In this document: piece by piece, positions 23,680-35,704 of the stretch
Numbering within the stretch: the stretch's first letter is position 1
How the letters are laid out: each line of letters starts with the position of its first letter
Position numbers and translations under genes: made by a program
Assembly (NCBI GenBank): GCA_033439795.1
Contig: JAUTDP010000013.1
Coordinates: 310,001-374,000 of the forward strand
Origin: Sordaria brevicollis
Taxonomy: Eukaryota > Ascomycota > Sordariomycetes > Sordariales > Sordariaceae
Reading direction: 5' to 3'
Length of the DNA: 64,000 nt
Notes under the pieces: generated by a model
The model's input: only the letters and a program-made list of their open reading frames with translations
Databases searched by the model: none
Told to the model about the DNA's origin: nothing

Positions 23680-26600
23680 ATGGAGGCACCTTCGCCTGCT
23701 GACTGGCGTCCGGCATCCAGCACTGCCGGGCCTGTCGACTACATCCTCACCGGCATATCGACAACACTCGGAACAATCACAGAATTCATTCGTTCCGTTC
23801 GAAATTCACATCCGGATCTTAAATCGGTTACTCGGGAGCTGTCTGACATGCGGCTTGTGCTCGAGCTGCTGCATGACGAGCACAACATTCCTCTTTTGTT
23901 GCAAGCCCAAGTGCTGTCGCTTCTGGAGGATTGCGGCAATGCGCTTAGTCGGATAGAGGACATTCTTATGCAGTGTCATGGCACGAATGAATGGGTTTCT
24001 TCCGGGAAGGCAAAGATGGCCGAGCTTCGAAGCGATATCGAGACGTATCGGCGGGCGCTGGGACTTGTCCTTGATGTTGTGACGTATCATCAGTAAGTCT
24101 TGCCCAATTGCGCTTCCACATTGTTACTTCATACTGACAATTTCTGCAAGGTCACCGCCCAATACCGACACCAAGGAACTGGACAAATCCAAATCTCAGA
24201 TTACAACCGAGGTAGACAGGCTACGGAGCCACACTGCGTTAACTGGTCTCAGCAATAGGAATACTTGGCTGGAACCATACATGAACGCAGTGATCAATTG
24301 CTTGGAGATCACTGGTGCCGATTCGCCTGTGATCAAGGAAGATGGTCCTTCCAAGGATCAGTAAGTCACATGAGGTCTTTGCAATGCGAGAATGCCCGCT
24401 GACAGAACCGAGAAACAGTAATCCAGCATCCGCGGCCGATATCAGCGCTGTACAAAACGGTGTCGGATCTTTGAATCTCGAGTCACAGCGGTCACCAGCA
24501 CATTCGACCTCCCCAACCCCTAGAGAAGCCAAACAATCGTCGCCGAAGTACGTCATCAACAGCATCTACGAAAATGCAGGACCATGGCTCCCACCCGCAA
24601 CCATAGCACTTCCATTCTATAATGGCTCAGACAACCATGCATCAGTTGGTTCAACTTCATCATGGAGGGAGCCTCAACAAGTGTCTCCGCGACTTCGAAA
24701 CACGCCTCTCGATGCCTCGAGGCATGTTCAACAACCCGATTCTCCTACCTCCATACAGTTCTCACAGAGGGCACAGTCGCCCCTTTCTAGCCAGCAAAGT
24801 TGGGATCAAGGATCTCCATCCGCGAGATCCGAGCCTTTTGAAACAAGTTACGTACCACACCAGGACTTGCGAGCCGATCGATGGTCCGAACCTCAACCAG
24901 CCCACAATCCCGGGCAATATGGGCTTACAGCTACATCACAATCGCCACACCAAATGTTACGTGCTGCAACAGCTGGCTCTGCTGGAGCCTCAATGCCTCC
25001 TAGTGGAAGTTCTCAAGGATATTTCCCCAGCCCACAATCTTCAGGGTCAATGCCATTGGGAATTTACCGCCACGCTTCCGAGAGTCAGGTATTTGGATCT
25101 GGGCCAGCACCGTCTATAGCTACAACGTCGACTGGCACAATGTCAGCAAGTACCTTATCTCCGGCTACTGTACACGAGGCCCGCTGGTCACCAACGTCAT
25201 ATTCCCAAGCCCAACAATGGGCGACAAACACGACTCCGCTCAGTCCTCCTCCTCCTCAATGGTCTCACATCCAGTCAGCAGGTCACGTAGCGGCATACAA
25301 AAACAGCACGGTAACCGTACAATCGAACCGAGCCGAGCTCGTGCCTGTGCGACATCTTACCGACAAAGGCAAAGCTTCGGATGTGTTTCATATTGATTGC
25401 TCGCCAACCGCCTCTTACTTGGCAACGAAGCATTCTAACAACACAGTCAAGATATGGGCAATTGCAAAGAACACAGTCCATAGCACCATCAAGATCAAGT
25501 CGTACGTGCCGGCACAGCCCCGATCGAGAGAGTACTTTGTTCGAAGCCACTGTATCCTTTCTGAAGGCCCCACGACTCCGTGCTTCATAGGCATCACCAC
25601 GCATTTTGGGCTGGATCTCGAGATCTACAACTTCACCAAGGGAGGGTCCGGGAAGAAGGTACAGGTAATCGACGAAGCACACCGCTGGGCTGCCAGCCAC
25701 AAGCTCGACAGCAGTTACGCTCCGCTCGTGATATACCGACCGGGCGCCGACCGAATCGATCGGTACTTCTTGAACCGCAACCCAAGTTCCAAAAAGCCCT
25801 TCTGGGAAGACGCCAGCAACTGCATCGACTTGACCAAAGCCGACCTCCCCTTCCTGCCCAAATACCCCGAGCTCGCCTTCTCCAACGACTCACCCTTCCT
25901 CATAGCCGCCGCCGGCCCGCGACCAGGTGATCCGCCCCGCGACATCAAATCCAACATCCTCCTGGTAGCCTGGCACCTCACGCCTGTACAAGAAGCCAAG
26001 CTCTCCGCCCGCAGCCCCGTCAACAGCGTGCACTCGCACATCCAAGAATCCGGCGACCCAAAGCGCCACAAACCCTACCGCTTCTGCGCGCCCACCTACA
26101 CGCAGCTCCAAACCGCCCTCCCCTCCGTCCTCGTCTCCCACGGCAGCGTCACAGTCTCCATCTGGATCCCAGCCAGCCACGTCAACATCCCTCTACCGGG
26201 TGGCAAGTTCCGGCAAACCCGCGTCCCGACGCCCGAGCGCTTTGTTTTGGTGTGGGACATGCCAACCAACACCACCAAACTCATCCCCATCCCGAACGTT
26301 CAAGCCTGCGTCTCCCCCGATTGTAGGTTGGTAGCCTACTGCGACCCGGAAATGCAGCGGTTTGTGATTTTGGACGTGACATCGTCAACAGCGGAAGAGG
26401 TGTGGAAGTGGCCCGATGCGGCGAAGGTAAGCGGGTTTGCCAGCTTTGGGCAGTTTGAGGCTATCAGGAAGATTACTGTGTTTGAATTTAGTCCCGATGG
26501 GAAGTGGTTGATTGTGGGTGATGCGAGTGGTGCGCTGGGGGTGTATGAGGTTAGGGAGGCGGGGACGAGGTTTGAGTTGTTGGATCAGGGTTCGTTGAAG

Positions 26601-26690
26601 GGGGTTTCGGAGTTGGGAGGGGGAGGGGGAGGAAGTGGGAGTAGGAGTGGGAGTGGGTTGCCGAGGGGGAATGTGGCTGAGTTGATGTAG
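23680..26690 (+). CDS. HeLo-like N-domain protein with WD40-like C-terminal region
   Basis: Three exons, 23680-24092, 24151-24360 and 24419-26690, give 964 aa; both introns are 58 nt, phase 2, with GTAAGT donors. Residues 1-135 resemble the fungal N-terminal domain of STAND proteins (hydrophobic first helix, then SHPDLKSVTRELSDMRLVLE). Residues about 209-517 form a Ser/Pro/Gln-rich, probably disordered linker. From about 518 the protein resembles a beta-propeller: DVFHIDCSPTASYLATKHSN then NTVKIWAIAKN reads as a WD-type repeat, and FEFSPDGKWLIVGDASGALG near the C-terminus as another. A Gly/Ser tail ends the protein. No NACHT or NB-ARC P-loop is visible, so this is an N-domain/propeller protein rather than a full NLR. 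Function is unknown; a role in self/non-self signalling is only inference. Confidence 0.75.
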
Positions 26691-27185
26691 TGAGTGGGTG
26701 GCATTTAGAATTTGGGTATAACGGCTGGGTTAAGGGGGCGGTGGTATATTTGGTTCAGTTATTTACATATGTGCCTCTAGGTAGGGAGTTTGTGGTGTTG
26801 GATATATCATGATGGAGCAGGGAAGGAAAAGTGGGATTTTGATCGGGCGTCCTTTTTCACATTTTGAGTTTTGGATATGATCATGAGTATGATGTTTCGA
26901 AGTTTTGAGTCGTACCACAACCATAGACTTTTTCCAACAAGAACAAACTGTCATTGTTCATTGCAATTGTCCATATACCAAGCAAGTAGTTGTTGGTTGA
27001 TTCATCCTTTTTGCCTGAAAACCCAGGAACAGTCTGCCTCGGACCTAAACGTATCGAAACATGCCAGAGTGAGTTCGAACAAAGCAAAGGAAAAAAAAAA
27101 AAAAAAAAAAAAAAGAGTTGTACAACTCTTGAGGATTGAGATCAAAAAAATAAGGTATCAAGTGAAAAAAAAGTGCAAAAGGAAT
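26691..27185. other. 3' UTR and spacer up to tRNA-Met
   Basis: No gene is recognised. A 24-A tract lies at about 27090-27114. A-runs at 27165-27172 and 27177-27180 act as T-tract terminators for the minus-strand tRNA that follows. Confidence 0.5.
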
Positions 27186-27291
27186 TGGGACCTGGGAGGC
27201 TCGAACTCCCGACCTCAGGATTACTCCAGATTTTACACCGGATCATATTGAGATATGAGACCTGCGCGCTAGCCAACTGCGCCAAGGTCCC
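27186..27291 (-). tRNA. Elongator tRNA-Met(CAT) with a 32-nt intron
   Basis: The acceptor stem is GGGACCT/AGGTCCC with discriminator A. The D-arm reads GCGCAGTTGGCTAGCGC. The anticodon stem CAGGT/TCCTG surrounds loop CTCATA-[intron]-A, giving anticodon CAT. The T-arm is GGGAG-TTCGAGC-CTCCC. The mature form would be 74 nt. It is the elongator rather than the initiator because the anticodon stem lacks the three consecutive G-C pairs of initiators. Confidence 0.9.
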
Positions 27292-28535
27292 GTGGTGACC
27301 TGATTTAGGCGGTTGTTGGAAAACGGGTCCGGATGTGGAGTTTAAGTCACACCGCAAAACAAGGGGGGAAAGAACGTAAAATGATGAGCATGGGAAGAAT
27401 GGCTGAGGGGACACTAGGGATTTGGGTGCGATGCATGGGATTTTTAGGAATTGGTATTGCGCTGAATTAGTTTCTTTGGTAGGGAAATTCTTGGTCAGAA
27501 AAGGTTCTTGGGTTTGTTGAAAGCTGAATGAGCGGGATTTACGATGCCAAATGGTGTGTGTGGCATACCGTCACGGGCGCTGGTCATGATGGTGCGAACT
27601 TTAGCTTTCTCCGATGGCATGTTGTTTCGGCGAGCGAAGTTTCACCATGAATTGTGATCGGTACCCGTATACTAGCATCTCGTCATTACCGCTAGAGATC
27701 CATAATCCTTGGGCAGGAGCCTTGCCTACTACAATGTTGAGCGGGGACAAGGGAACCGTTGGGTTTCTTTTCAGGCCTGTATGGGAAGGAGCGTCCCGGG
27801 TCTTAAGTTGGGTATAGGAGGCAGGTACGGTACAAACCTCAAAGTATTTGACTCTTCACTCGGGAAAGCACGGCGCTGTCAAATTCACACATTCCCAAAT
27901 TTCATGAATCCTCCAACTTCTCGACACTGGCATCCATTCCACTTTTATCTCTCTTACTCCGACCTATGCAGGTTTTGGCTGAGAACTCGTCGCTCGGTTT
28001 CAACCGCCTTCAACATTTCCCATCATCTGGGGCTGCTTTGTCAATAGCGGCGATGGGTTACTTTCAATATAAATATATCGATTAACTCCATCGAATCCAT
28101 GGGAAGTTGAACCATCACCCCTCGCCGTTTGCACAATGACTGCGCAACCTTCCATCTCTTGTCTCATCTCAAGTGAAAGATGGGATCCATTCACCAACTT
28201 CCTAGCGAATCTCCAAATAGTTACTTGGCCCCCATTCGACCTGGTTCCAAGCTGAACCTTGACAGAACCAGCAATGGTGCCTGCACTGAGTGGTTCGTGT
28301 CCCCAAACCCATTCACCTCGTCTGCGAAATTGCTTTCACCACTTCACTCCCGCTGTCTTCTCTTCCACTAGACTAGCTCCCGCTCCGCTAAAACAACCCG
28401 CACAGCTCTTGCATCCTCCGGGACCACGCCATCGCAAGCAGCAACAACGCCTCACCTTTCTTCCACTTGTCCACGGCACCCTCTCTCCTCAGCGCACGCA
28501 TTTTCCCGGCGACCGAAACGCGCCGTCCTCGCATC
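27292..28535. other. Intergenic region upstream of the 2EXR-like gene
   Basis: No gene is recognised. The last 100 nt are the leader of the downstream gene; an in-frame upstream ATG exists at 28467. Confidence 0.4.
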
Positions 28536-29965
28536 ATGGCGAACAAGAAGAAAAAGTCCAAGGACTCCAAGGACGAGTCGATGCCGCTTTTCAGCAAGTT
28601 CCCCGCCGAAATCCAACTCATGATCTTCCACGAGGCGCTTCGGAAGCCACAGGTTCATTTCCTGGATGCGAAGCGAGAAAAAATTGGTCAAAGCCCCCCG
28701 ACATGGTCCCTGATCCTCAAACCCAAGCACAAAAATGGCGATACTTCAGGATACCGCCTGTTCAACAACATAGAAGACATGGGTGAGGATTATCCTGTTG
28801 CGGCTGAGGTACTCCGCAAAAACCTCCTCGAGCCGCACGATCTGCCGCTCCAGAGAGACGGCGACTGGACAATTGACGCCGCCACGGATCTAGTGGTGCT
28901 CGAGTTTGGCCCCGACAAATCCGGCTCGGTGCGTCTCTGGCACCCGAAAAACCGAATCTCCACCAATATCCAAGATGTCACGGATATCCGTCAACAGCTC
29001 GAGGGCATCCGCAAAGTCGCTTTTGTCTACGGCGCAAAACAACAGCCGGACGCCGGATCGAGCGAGAGTGTGTTTCAGTGTTTGGCGCATCACCAACGGA
29101 AACACTCTACGTGCAAGTTTTGCCCGGAGGAGTTACTGGGGTTGATTTACCACTTATCCCACATCGAAACGGTCTACTTCATCCTTCACCACAAGGTAAA
29201 TGCCAAGGTCGTAGAGGAATATGCGGCCAACTACTTCTCTGGTAAGTCTTTTCGCTCTGATATTTATCTGCATACGCAGCTACCCCTTCCCTAATCCTGA
29301 TCTATTCATTTTCTTCCCCTCCTGCCGTTGTTGGTACCTCTTCTAACTGAGAGTCAATCACAGTCCCGGCGGCTACACGTAACAGGCTCGGTTTCAAAAC
29401 CTTCTACTCCACAACAAAGAGCTACATTACCGTCCCGCTTCCTTCCTACAAGATAGGACCAGTGTACCGCCCAACCTGGAAAGCGAAGGATAGCGTCTGG
29501 CCCGAGAACCCGCCCCTGTGGCTCATTAAGGAGGCTCGCGAGACCGTTTTGAGCCTCCCTCCAGACTCCAACGAGAAGCAATATGCAGAGCATGCACGTA
29601 AACTGTCCCGCCTGGCTCTCAAATTGGACCATCGAAGCCAAGTCACACCCTTAATCTCGGAAATTATCAGGCAAATGCGGATGGACCAGAACACACCGCT
29701 GTCGCCCGACGGTAATCCGGAGTATGAGTGGCCACTTGAGCTTTTCCCTGACGTCATCACCGCCGAAATTAGGGCTCTCCAACAAGAGCACAGAAGGCAG
29801 TACAATCTTGACAACTTGACCAAAGAGAGGCGAGATAACCTGGAATTTGGCTTGCTGCTTATGGTCAATGATACGGCTGTTCGCAAGGATGAGGAGAAAG
29901 ATAAGGGCGCCAAGTCCAAGGCTGGTGGCGGAAAGAAGAAGGATAGTGGAAAGTCGGTCGCTTGA
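28536..29965 (+). CDS. 2EXR/F-box-like fungal protein
   Basis: Two exons, 28536-29241 and 29364-29965, give 435 aa; the intron has donor GTAAGT and acceptor ATCACAG with matching phase 1. After a Lys-rich start (MANKKKKSKDSK) comes FSKFPAEIQLMIFHEALRKP, the signature of the fungal 2EXR domain, an F-box-related motif at the N-terminus of a large family of uncharacterised fungal proteins. A mid-protein stretch with CLAHHQRKHSTCKFC has closely placed Cys/His residues. The C-terminus is Lys/Gly-rich (KSKAGGGKKKDSGKS), possibly nuclear. The ATG at 28536 (CATCATGG) is preferred; starting at 28467 would add 23 residues without recognisable content. Function unknown. Confidence 0.8.
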
Positions 29966-30312
29966 CGTTGCTAAGGTGAAGGAGGACGAAAAGTGGATGG
30001 CAGATGACCGAACTCTCAATCATCTTCTTCGTTGACGAAATGGTTGGAGGGTTGGAGCCCGGTTCCCTCATTCCTGCTCATTTATCGCTACAGTGCATAT
30101 ATCGCTACACGGTTTCGGATTCGATGGGCTTGCATCCATGGCTTCTACATGCGTAGTAGACATGATTTGCATTATATTGTTACCGTGGGGAGGTTCGCAC
30201 AGGATGCAAGGAGGCGAACAATGATTTAGGGTCTAAACTTCAAGGAAGGGCAAAGAGGTATTGGGGTCAGGGATGTGTCACCTTCTACATGGAATCTGAC
30301 ACCTCGATCTTC
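29966..30312. other. Spacer between convergent genes
   Basis: This is the 3' UTR of the 2EXR-like gene and nothing else recognised. It leads directly into the minisatellite. Confidence 0.4.
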
Positions 30313-30480
30313 ATAGCCAGATTGAGATAGCCAGATTGAGATAGCCAGATTGAGATAGCCAGATTGAGATAGCCAGATTGAGATAGCCAGATTGAGATAG
30401 CCAGATTGAGATAGCCAGATTGAGATAGCCAGATTGAGATAGCCAGATTGAGATAGCCAGATTGAGATAGCAAGATTGAG
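30313..30480. repeat. 14-bp minisatellite, about 12 copies
   Basis: The unit AGCCAGATTGAGAT is repeated head-to-tail about 12 times almost without variation; only the last copy has AGCAAG instead of AGCCAG. It sits between the 3' ends of two convergent genes. On the minus strand the repeat has no stop in any frame, which creates an artificial open frame. Confidence 0.97.
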
Positions 30481-30631
30481 AAGGCACGATCGAGAGAAAG
30501 AATCAAAAAAAAATTTGAAAATTGGGAATGTTCAACAATGGGCAGTCTTAAAATAAACGCCATATATATGCTTCCAAATGACACCAAACCAGAGAAACCA
30601 ATCATGATGCACCTTTGATACGTGATACCTC

Positions 30632-32697
30632 TCAAGCGTCAGGATCCGAGTCCACCTCCGCAGTAACATACCCAGTGATTCCCTTTCTCCTCTTCCTCAT
30701 CATCCTCGCTCTCATCTTCATGATCCTGCGTTCCATATCCTCCAGACCGTCATCATAACTCTCCCTACTACTACCACCACCAGCAGCACTCCGCCAATGT
30801 TCACTTCCCAAATCACAACTTTCATTTCCATCCCCCTCCTCCCCATCAGTACCAGCCTCTTCCTCCTCCTCCTCCTCTTGTCTGTTCCTCTTCCTCTTCC
30901 CCAACCCACCCTCCCCACTTCTTCCTTCACCACCCCCCTCCACCCCTTCTATATCCATCCCCCCCATCTCACAATCCATCCCCCCGGCTCTTGTATAAAA
31001 TCCGCAAACACACCCCTCACTCCCTCCACAAGTCCCTCTCTCAACCTCCCCATCCTTTTCTTCCACAACTCATCTCTTTTGTGAACAGCCGTTCTAAGAC
31101 ACGCCTGCACATCCGTGATGACAGAAAATAATTCGCGCTTTTCTTGCTTGAGGAGGAGCATGTCGTTTTGGAGCTTTTCGGTCTCGAGTTGGAATTTGGT
31201 TACGGTTTGTAAGGCGATGCGGAGGGAGGCTTGGGTGTGGGTTAGGGTGCTTTGGAGGGAGGTGTTGGTTTGGAGGAGGGTTTGGAGGTCTGGGGTGGGG
31301 GGTGAGGACGAGGACGAGATTGAGGTTGAGGGTGGGATTTCTGTTGGTTGGTTTCTTTGTTGCTGTTGTTGAGGTTGTTTTGGTGAGTAAGAGGAGGGGG
31401 AAGGTCGGGAGGATGTGGTGCGGTGTTGAAGTTGGTGTTGATGCTGGTGGTAAGTAACAGGCGCCACCGACCCAGTGGTGCGTGATCGAGTTGGCGTATC
31501 ATCGTTGATACTATTCTGCAAGCGAATCGTGGAGGCATTGGACGTTCGTCGCGAATCTAGGTCATGCCGGGAGTTGGAGCAGGGAGTGATTGGTAATTCC
31601 CCGTGTGTACCAAGTGCTGTTGCCATTGCTGCCGTTGTGGGACCCGGCGTGGGAAGTGGATTAGGCCGATGGTGATAGTGTCGTGCTGCTGGTCGACTGC
31701 GGCCGGAGGAAGGTGGTGTGCTGCAATCTAGCTGGGCGCGAATAGCTTCGCCAAATCGTGACGTTGTGAAGCTGAGAGCTTCGGTATCGGATCCTGAGCT
31801 GGGACCGTCGTTGTTGTTCTGCAATGGCATGCCCAGGCCGTTGTGCTGCTGCTGCTGTCCTTGTCCACTGCTACCTTGACCCCCACTCCCGAGATCCTGT
31901 TCACTGTCACTTCGCCTCTGTATCGACAAAGCAGTGTGGAAAGTTGATCGATTGCTGTTGCTAGGCGTTTCTGGTGAGCGTGTTTGCTGTTGTTGCAGTA
32001 GTGGTTGATGCTGAACGGCAACGCTTATCTCCCTCCCCTTCCCCTTTCCATCCACAAGCGCAACCTCCTCCTTCTTAGTAAGCCCTTCAATCCTCTCATT
32101 CTTCTCCTTCAACTCGGCCCTGAGCCTCTCAATCTCCTCCTGCGCTTCCTTCTCCCTCTTGCGTCGCTCGTTATAGACGCGATTCATCTTCTCCGTCATG
32201 GTCAGAGAGACGTTGCGGCGGATGCTGTTAATGTTGTTGCTACGACTGTTGCTTTTGGAAATCCGTTCCGAAAAGGAGGAGACCAGTTTCTGTTGTCGTG
32301 ATGAACAGAATTGGTTGACCGCCGCTGGACCTGGTGACTGTGGCTGCAATGATGTCCTTCGGACCATAGGAGTTAGGCCAGTTGATAAGGAGAGTTCGTC
32401 TTCAAGACCTGAAGACAAGTGTTGTTGTCTTTTGCTGCTTCCAATGCCTCGTGCAGTTTTCTTATTCTTCTTCCAGTTCCGTCGAAGAGGTGTCGTGGGC
32501 GGAGTAGGTGGTGATACCTCTCGTGCCGTCAGTGCAGTGCATGCGACTGATAGTGGCGGATTCTTGTTGCTCTTGTTGATCGCAGCAGTACTGGTACGCC
32601 GCACGGTTCCAAATCCGGTCCCAGTTCTGCGCGCACGTCTCAACGCGATGGGAAGGCTCAGATCATCGACATGATCGAGGCAGTCGGGGTCTGTCAT
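30632..32697 (-). CDS. Fungal coiled-coil, low-complexity protein with a probable frameshift near its C-terminus
   Basis: The main frame runs from ATG at 32697 (MTDPDCLDHVDDLSLPIALR) to a TAG at 30949 (582 aa). A further in-frame ATG at 32880 is less likely because the extra residues look like leader translation. The protein has a charged coiled coil (NRVYNERRKREKEAQEEIER onward), long Gln/Ser/Pro-rich linkers, and a second C-terminal coiled coil (LETEKLQNDMLLLKQEKREL). After FADFIQEPGG the frame soon stops, while another frame continues through an acidic stretch to EVDSDPDA and a TGA at 30632. Adding one G to the G6 run near 30979-30984 would join the two, so a homopolymer error or frameshift is likely. 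No known family is recognised; a cytoskeletal or scaffold role is only a guess. Confidence 0.65.
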
Positions 32698-33791
32698 TGT
32701 TTTTGTACAATCGTCCTCCGTCGGAGGAGGACTCGAGAGAAAGTGATGGGTAAAAAGAGGGGAAAGGGAAGGAATCAAAGTGGAGAGGTATGGCCGTATG
32801 CACAATGCAAACGGAACAGTATGCAAGAAAAAGCAAGTTGGGCTAGCCAAGTGGCAGCGATTCGTTCGATTCGATTTCACGGCTTCCGAATCGTCGTTGT
32901 TGGGCTTTTCTCAGAAAGTGACAAGCGTTTCCGTGGTACCTTCATGCACAAGTGTTTGCCGAAGACAGGACTCGGGAGTCGGGTCTTCTTAAAAGATTTT
33001 CTCGGATCGAGATGCCGTCAAACTCGCATCAACCCGCGTCTTGATTGACGTTCTGTTTTGCTGTGGTTCTTGCGACGGGCACAGACAGGCAAGACAGGCA
33101 AGACAGGCAAGACAGCTGTTTGTTTTGTTTGTTTTCCACTTTGGGGAATGTGGGGTCGACAACAATCCAATCCAACGAACGAGGACGCGCGATCCCCTCT
33201 CGCCCTTGGATCTCCTCACGCAGACCTTCGGCATTGGTATGTCTCATATGAATGGCGGGTTTTCGACAGTAGCATCTTGGTTACTTTATTGTTTTGAGGG
33301 GATATTGAGGTTCATCGCTAGCTGTGACATTCCAGTCAGCGGTATTTATTTTTCCAGTTCATAATCCCATAGAGATGTTGTGATGTTTTGTTGATGCCAT
33401 CACAGAATCGCCCGGGGAGTCAGAACATGGCCTATCTTGTTGTTGACACTGTGAACTGAAATCAAGGGATGACTTACCGCGCTTGTTAGGGGTTTGCCTG
33501 CCACCAGTATCACCTTGATCACGAATCGCCAAAACATGACAAAGCACAGAGAGGACTCGATAAGACCGGACATACCTAATATTTGAACAAAACAAAACAA
33601 TAATAGTATCCTTTTGACGCCCATTCACCATTTACCCACCCCCAGTGTAGCCATGTTTACCTTGAACAATACAAGACATATGTACCAGTGATGTGATACC
33701 AACACAGAAATGGTAGATTCAAACGACCACATTATCAGTAGCCCGCATCAGATCGCTTCTGATTTTCTCAGTCCAAGCCAAGTGAAGCGCC
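32698..33791. other. Promoter of the coiled-coil gene and 3' side of the BuGZ gene
   Basis: No gene is recognised. It includes a short tandem repeat (33084-33113) and a GAAAAT-type mixed AT stretch. Open frames over the repeat are artefacts of its periodicity. Confidence 0.4.
33084..33113. repeat. Short tandem repeat of GACAGGCAA (about 3.5 copies)
   Basis: ACAGGCAAG-type units of 9-10 bp repeat in series (ACAGGCAAGACAGGCAAGAC...). It is small and of no evident function. Confidence 0.85.
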
Positions 33792-35051
33792 CTACGCCGC
33801 AGCAACCGCATACCTCGGCAACAGCGCCATCTTCTCCTCCGGACTGACTTCGCTATCGCCATACACCATGCGCATATTCTTATCCTTGCTCTTGCTCTTC
33901 TTCTCCGCAGCCTCAGCAGGCGGCTTGCTCTGTCCCTGCTCGGCGGCGCGAATAAGCTGGTCGATCTCGTCTCCTCCTGCTCCTTGCCTGACCAGGTCAT
34001 CGACAGTCGATGCGCCGCCGCCGCCGGGGTATCCACCTGGACCACCCGGTGGCGGTACACCACCACCACCGGGGTAATTGTTGTTGTAGTAAGGAGGTCT
34101 CTGAGGAAGAACACCTCCGCCAGCTGTCGGTCTGGCAGGGAGGTTGAAGCCCGCTGGGCCGCCGGGGGGTGTGGGTGTTGCGCCGGAATAGACGGGAGGA
34201 GGGTAGGCGCCGGGAGGAACGACACCTGGTACTGGGGGTGGGAAGGCACCGGGGACACCGGGGACGCCGACGGGTGGAGGGTACGGGAATCCTGGTTGAG
34301 GAGGAGGGAAGGGGGATGCCTGTGACGTAAGGTGTGTAGGTTAGCTCTATCTGTTCCGTCTTCTTCAAGACTAGTGGTACCGGAAGAAGAAAGACTTACG
34401 CCTTGCGCCGGACTCTGGCCAGCAACCGGCGACACTGTAGCAGGCTGAGCGGCAGCAGCAGCAGCTTTCGGCGGAACAACAGGCACCGGTAGCGTGCCAC
34501 CGTTGGCCTTTATCGCCGCCACCTTAGCTCTGTGCTCAGCCAACCTCTTCTTCAGCTCCTCGGGTGTCTCGATCTTGATCTTCTTCGCGGGACCCTGGCC
34601 ACCAGCTTGTCCCGGCGGGGGGTTGCCCGTGGCGGCGTGGCGCTCGGCCTGTGCTGTGTAGAAGTTTGTGATGATGCGCTGGTTGTGCTGCTGGACAATG
34701 TCGTCGGGAACACCCTCCATGCCGAAGATCTCAATGTCGAGCCCCTGTCGGTTGGGCAGCGCGTTCTCGACCTTGTCGAGCGACTCCTTGTGCACCTGGT
34801 TCATGTGGACGGAAAGACCGCCGGCCGTGTTCAGTCGCTTGCCGCATCGGTCGCATTTGAAGTGCTTGGCTTTCTGGTGGGAGATGAGGAGCTTGAGATC
34901 CTCGAAGTCACGTTCGCCTGGATGGATGGGAGCGATTGTGTTAGTAACCCGAAATTGAGTCCAGGAACACTGAAGAAAGCATACAGTAGTAGCACCATGG
35001 ACGAGCAAGGAGCTCCTCGACGTCGGGGTGTCCTCTCTTCTTCTTGCCCAT
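33792..35051 (-). CDS. BuGZ/ZNF207-type C2H2 zinc finger protein
   Basis: Three exons in transcript order, 35051-34985, 34917-34400 and 34319-33792, give 370 aa; introns are 67 and 80 nt with GTATGC and GTAAGT donors and matched phases. The start MGKKKRGHPDVEELLARPWC and the two C2H2 fingers (WCYYCERDFEDLKLLISHQ then HFKCDRCGKRL with HMNQVH) plus the following IEIFGMEGVP are diagnostic of the ZNF207/BuGZ family. In animals this binds Bub3 and microtubules and phase-separates at spindles; in fungi the role is less clear. The middle and C-terminal parts are Pro/Gly-rich and disordered, ending MVYGDSEVSPEEKMALLPRY, a segment typical of fungal members. I see no obvious Bub3-binding GLEBS motif. 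Confidence 0.87.
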
Positions 35052-35704
35052 CTTGGCTGGTTCGTCGTACTTTGCTTGATGAAAAAGTGAAGATTGTTCA
35101 GTTCAGGTTATTTCGGCAAAAACTGGCTGGCGCAATGTCGAGAAAGGGTGGTCGTCGTCAATCGGATATGGGGATGGTTGGTTGTTCTTGGTGGGTTGGC
35201 GATGATGGAATTGCAAGTGAACTGGAACTGATTGAGCTTTGGTTATCGCGGCGCAACGGTCGTAGCAGACGCGCGCTGCCAAAAGTTCAGCCACAGTACC
35301 TTAGCAGCGAGCTGTGCCAAAGCATTCAATTGTGGCTGATGAACGGACGTTTTAGCAGCATCAGCCACAAGCACAGCACGTGGACCCCTGATCGTCAGCA
35401 TTGCCATCGTCAAATACGAGAACTCCAAACTTGAGTGGTATCATAAATAAGAATTCGCTAATTATGTACAGATAACATGTACTCATCGACATGTTTTCAC
35501 CCACAGACTTCTACAACTTGAAGCCCAACTCCACAAACTCCGACCAACTCATGCCGTACATGAAAGTGGTATGCAAACGTCCATCCACCTCCGTCTAGCC
35601 GAAAAAGAAGTGACGACGCTTAAACCCATGAAGTTATCCAGACACCGCCCGCATCCTCAATGCCAATACGCTATGCAAATATGACTCTTTCTCATCAGAA
35701 GTCC
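35052..35704. other. Spacer between the BuGZ-type gene and the kinesin-8 3' end
   Basis: No gene is recognised. It should contain the promoter of the zinc finger gene and the 3' UTR of the kinesin gene, both on the minus strand. Confidence 0.4.

Noticed and set aside
30313..30480. CRISPR-like array
   Set aside because: The units are contiguous with no spacers and the organism is a fungus; it is a minisatellite.
30285..30635. Minus-strand open frame encoding a 14-residue repeat (SGYLNLAISIWLSQ)
   Set aside because: It arises from a stop-free 14-bp minisatellite read through three frames; no start context, domain or splice signals support a protein.
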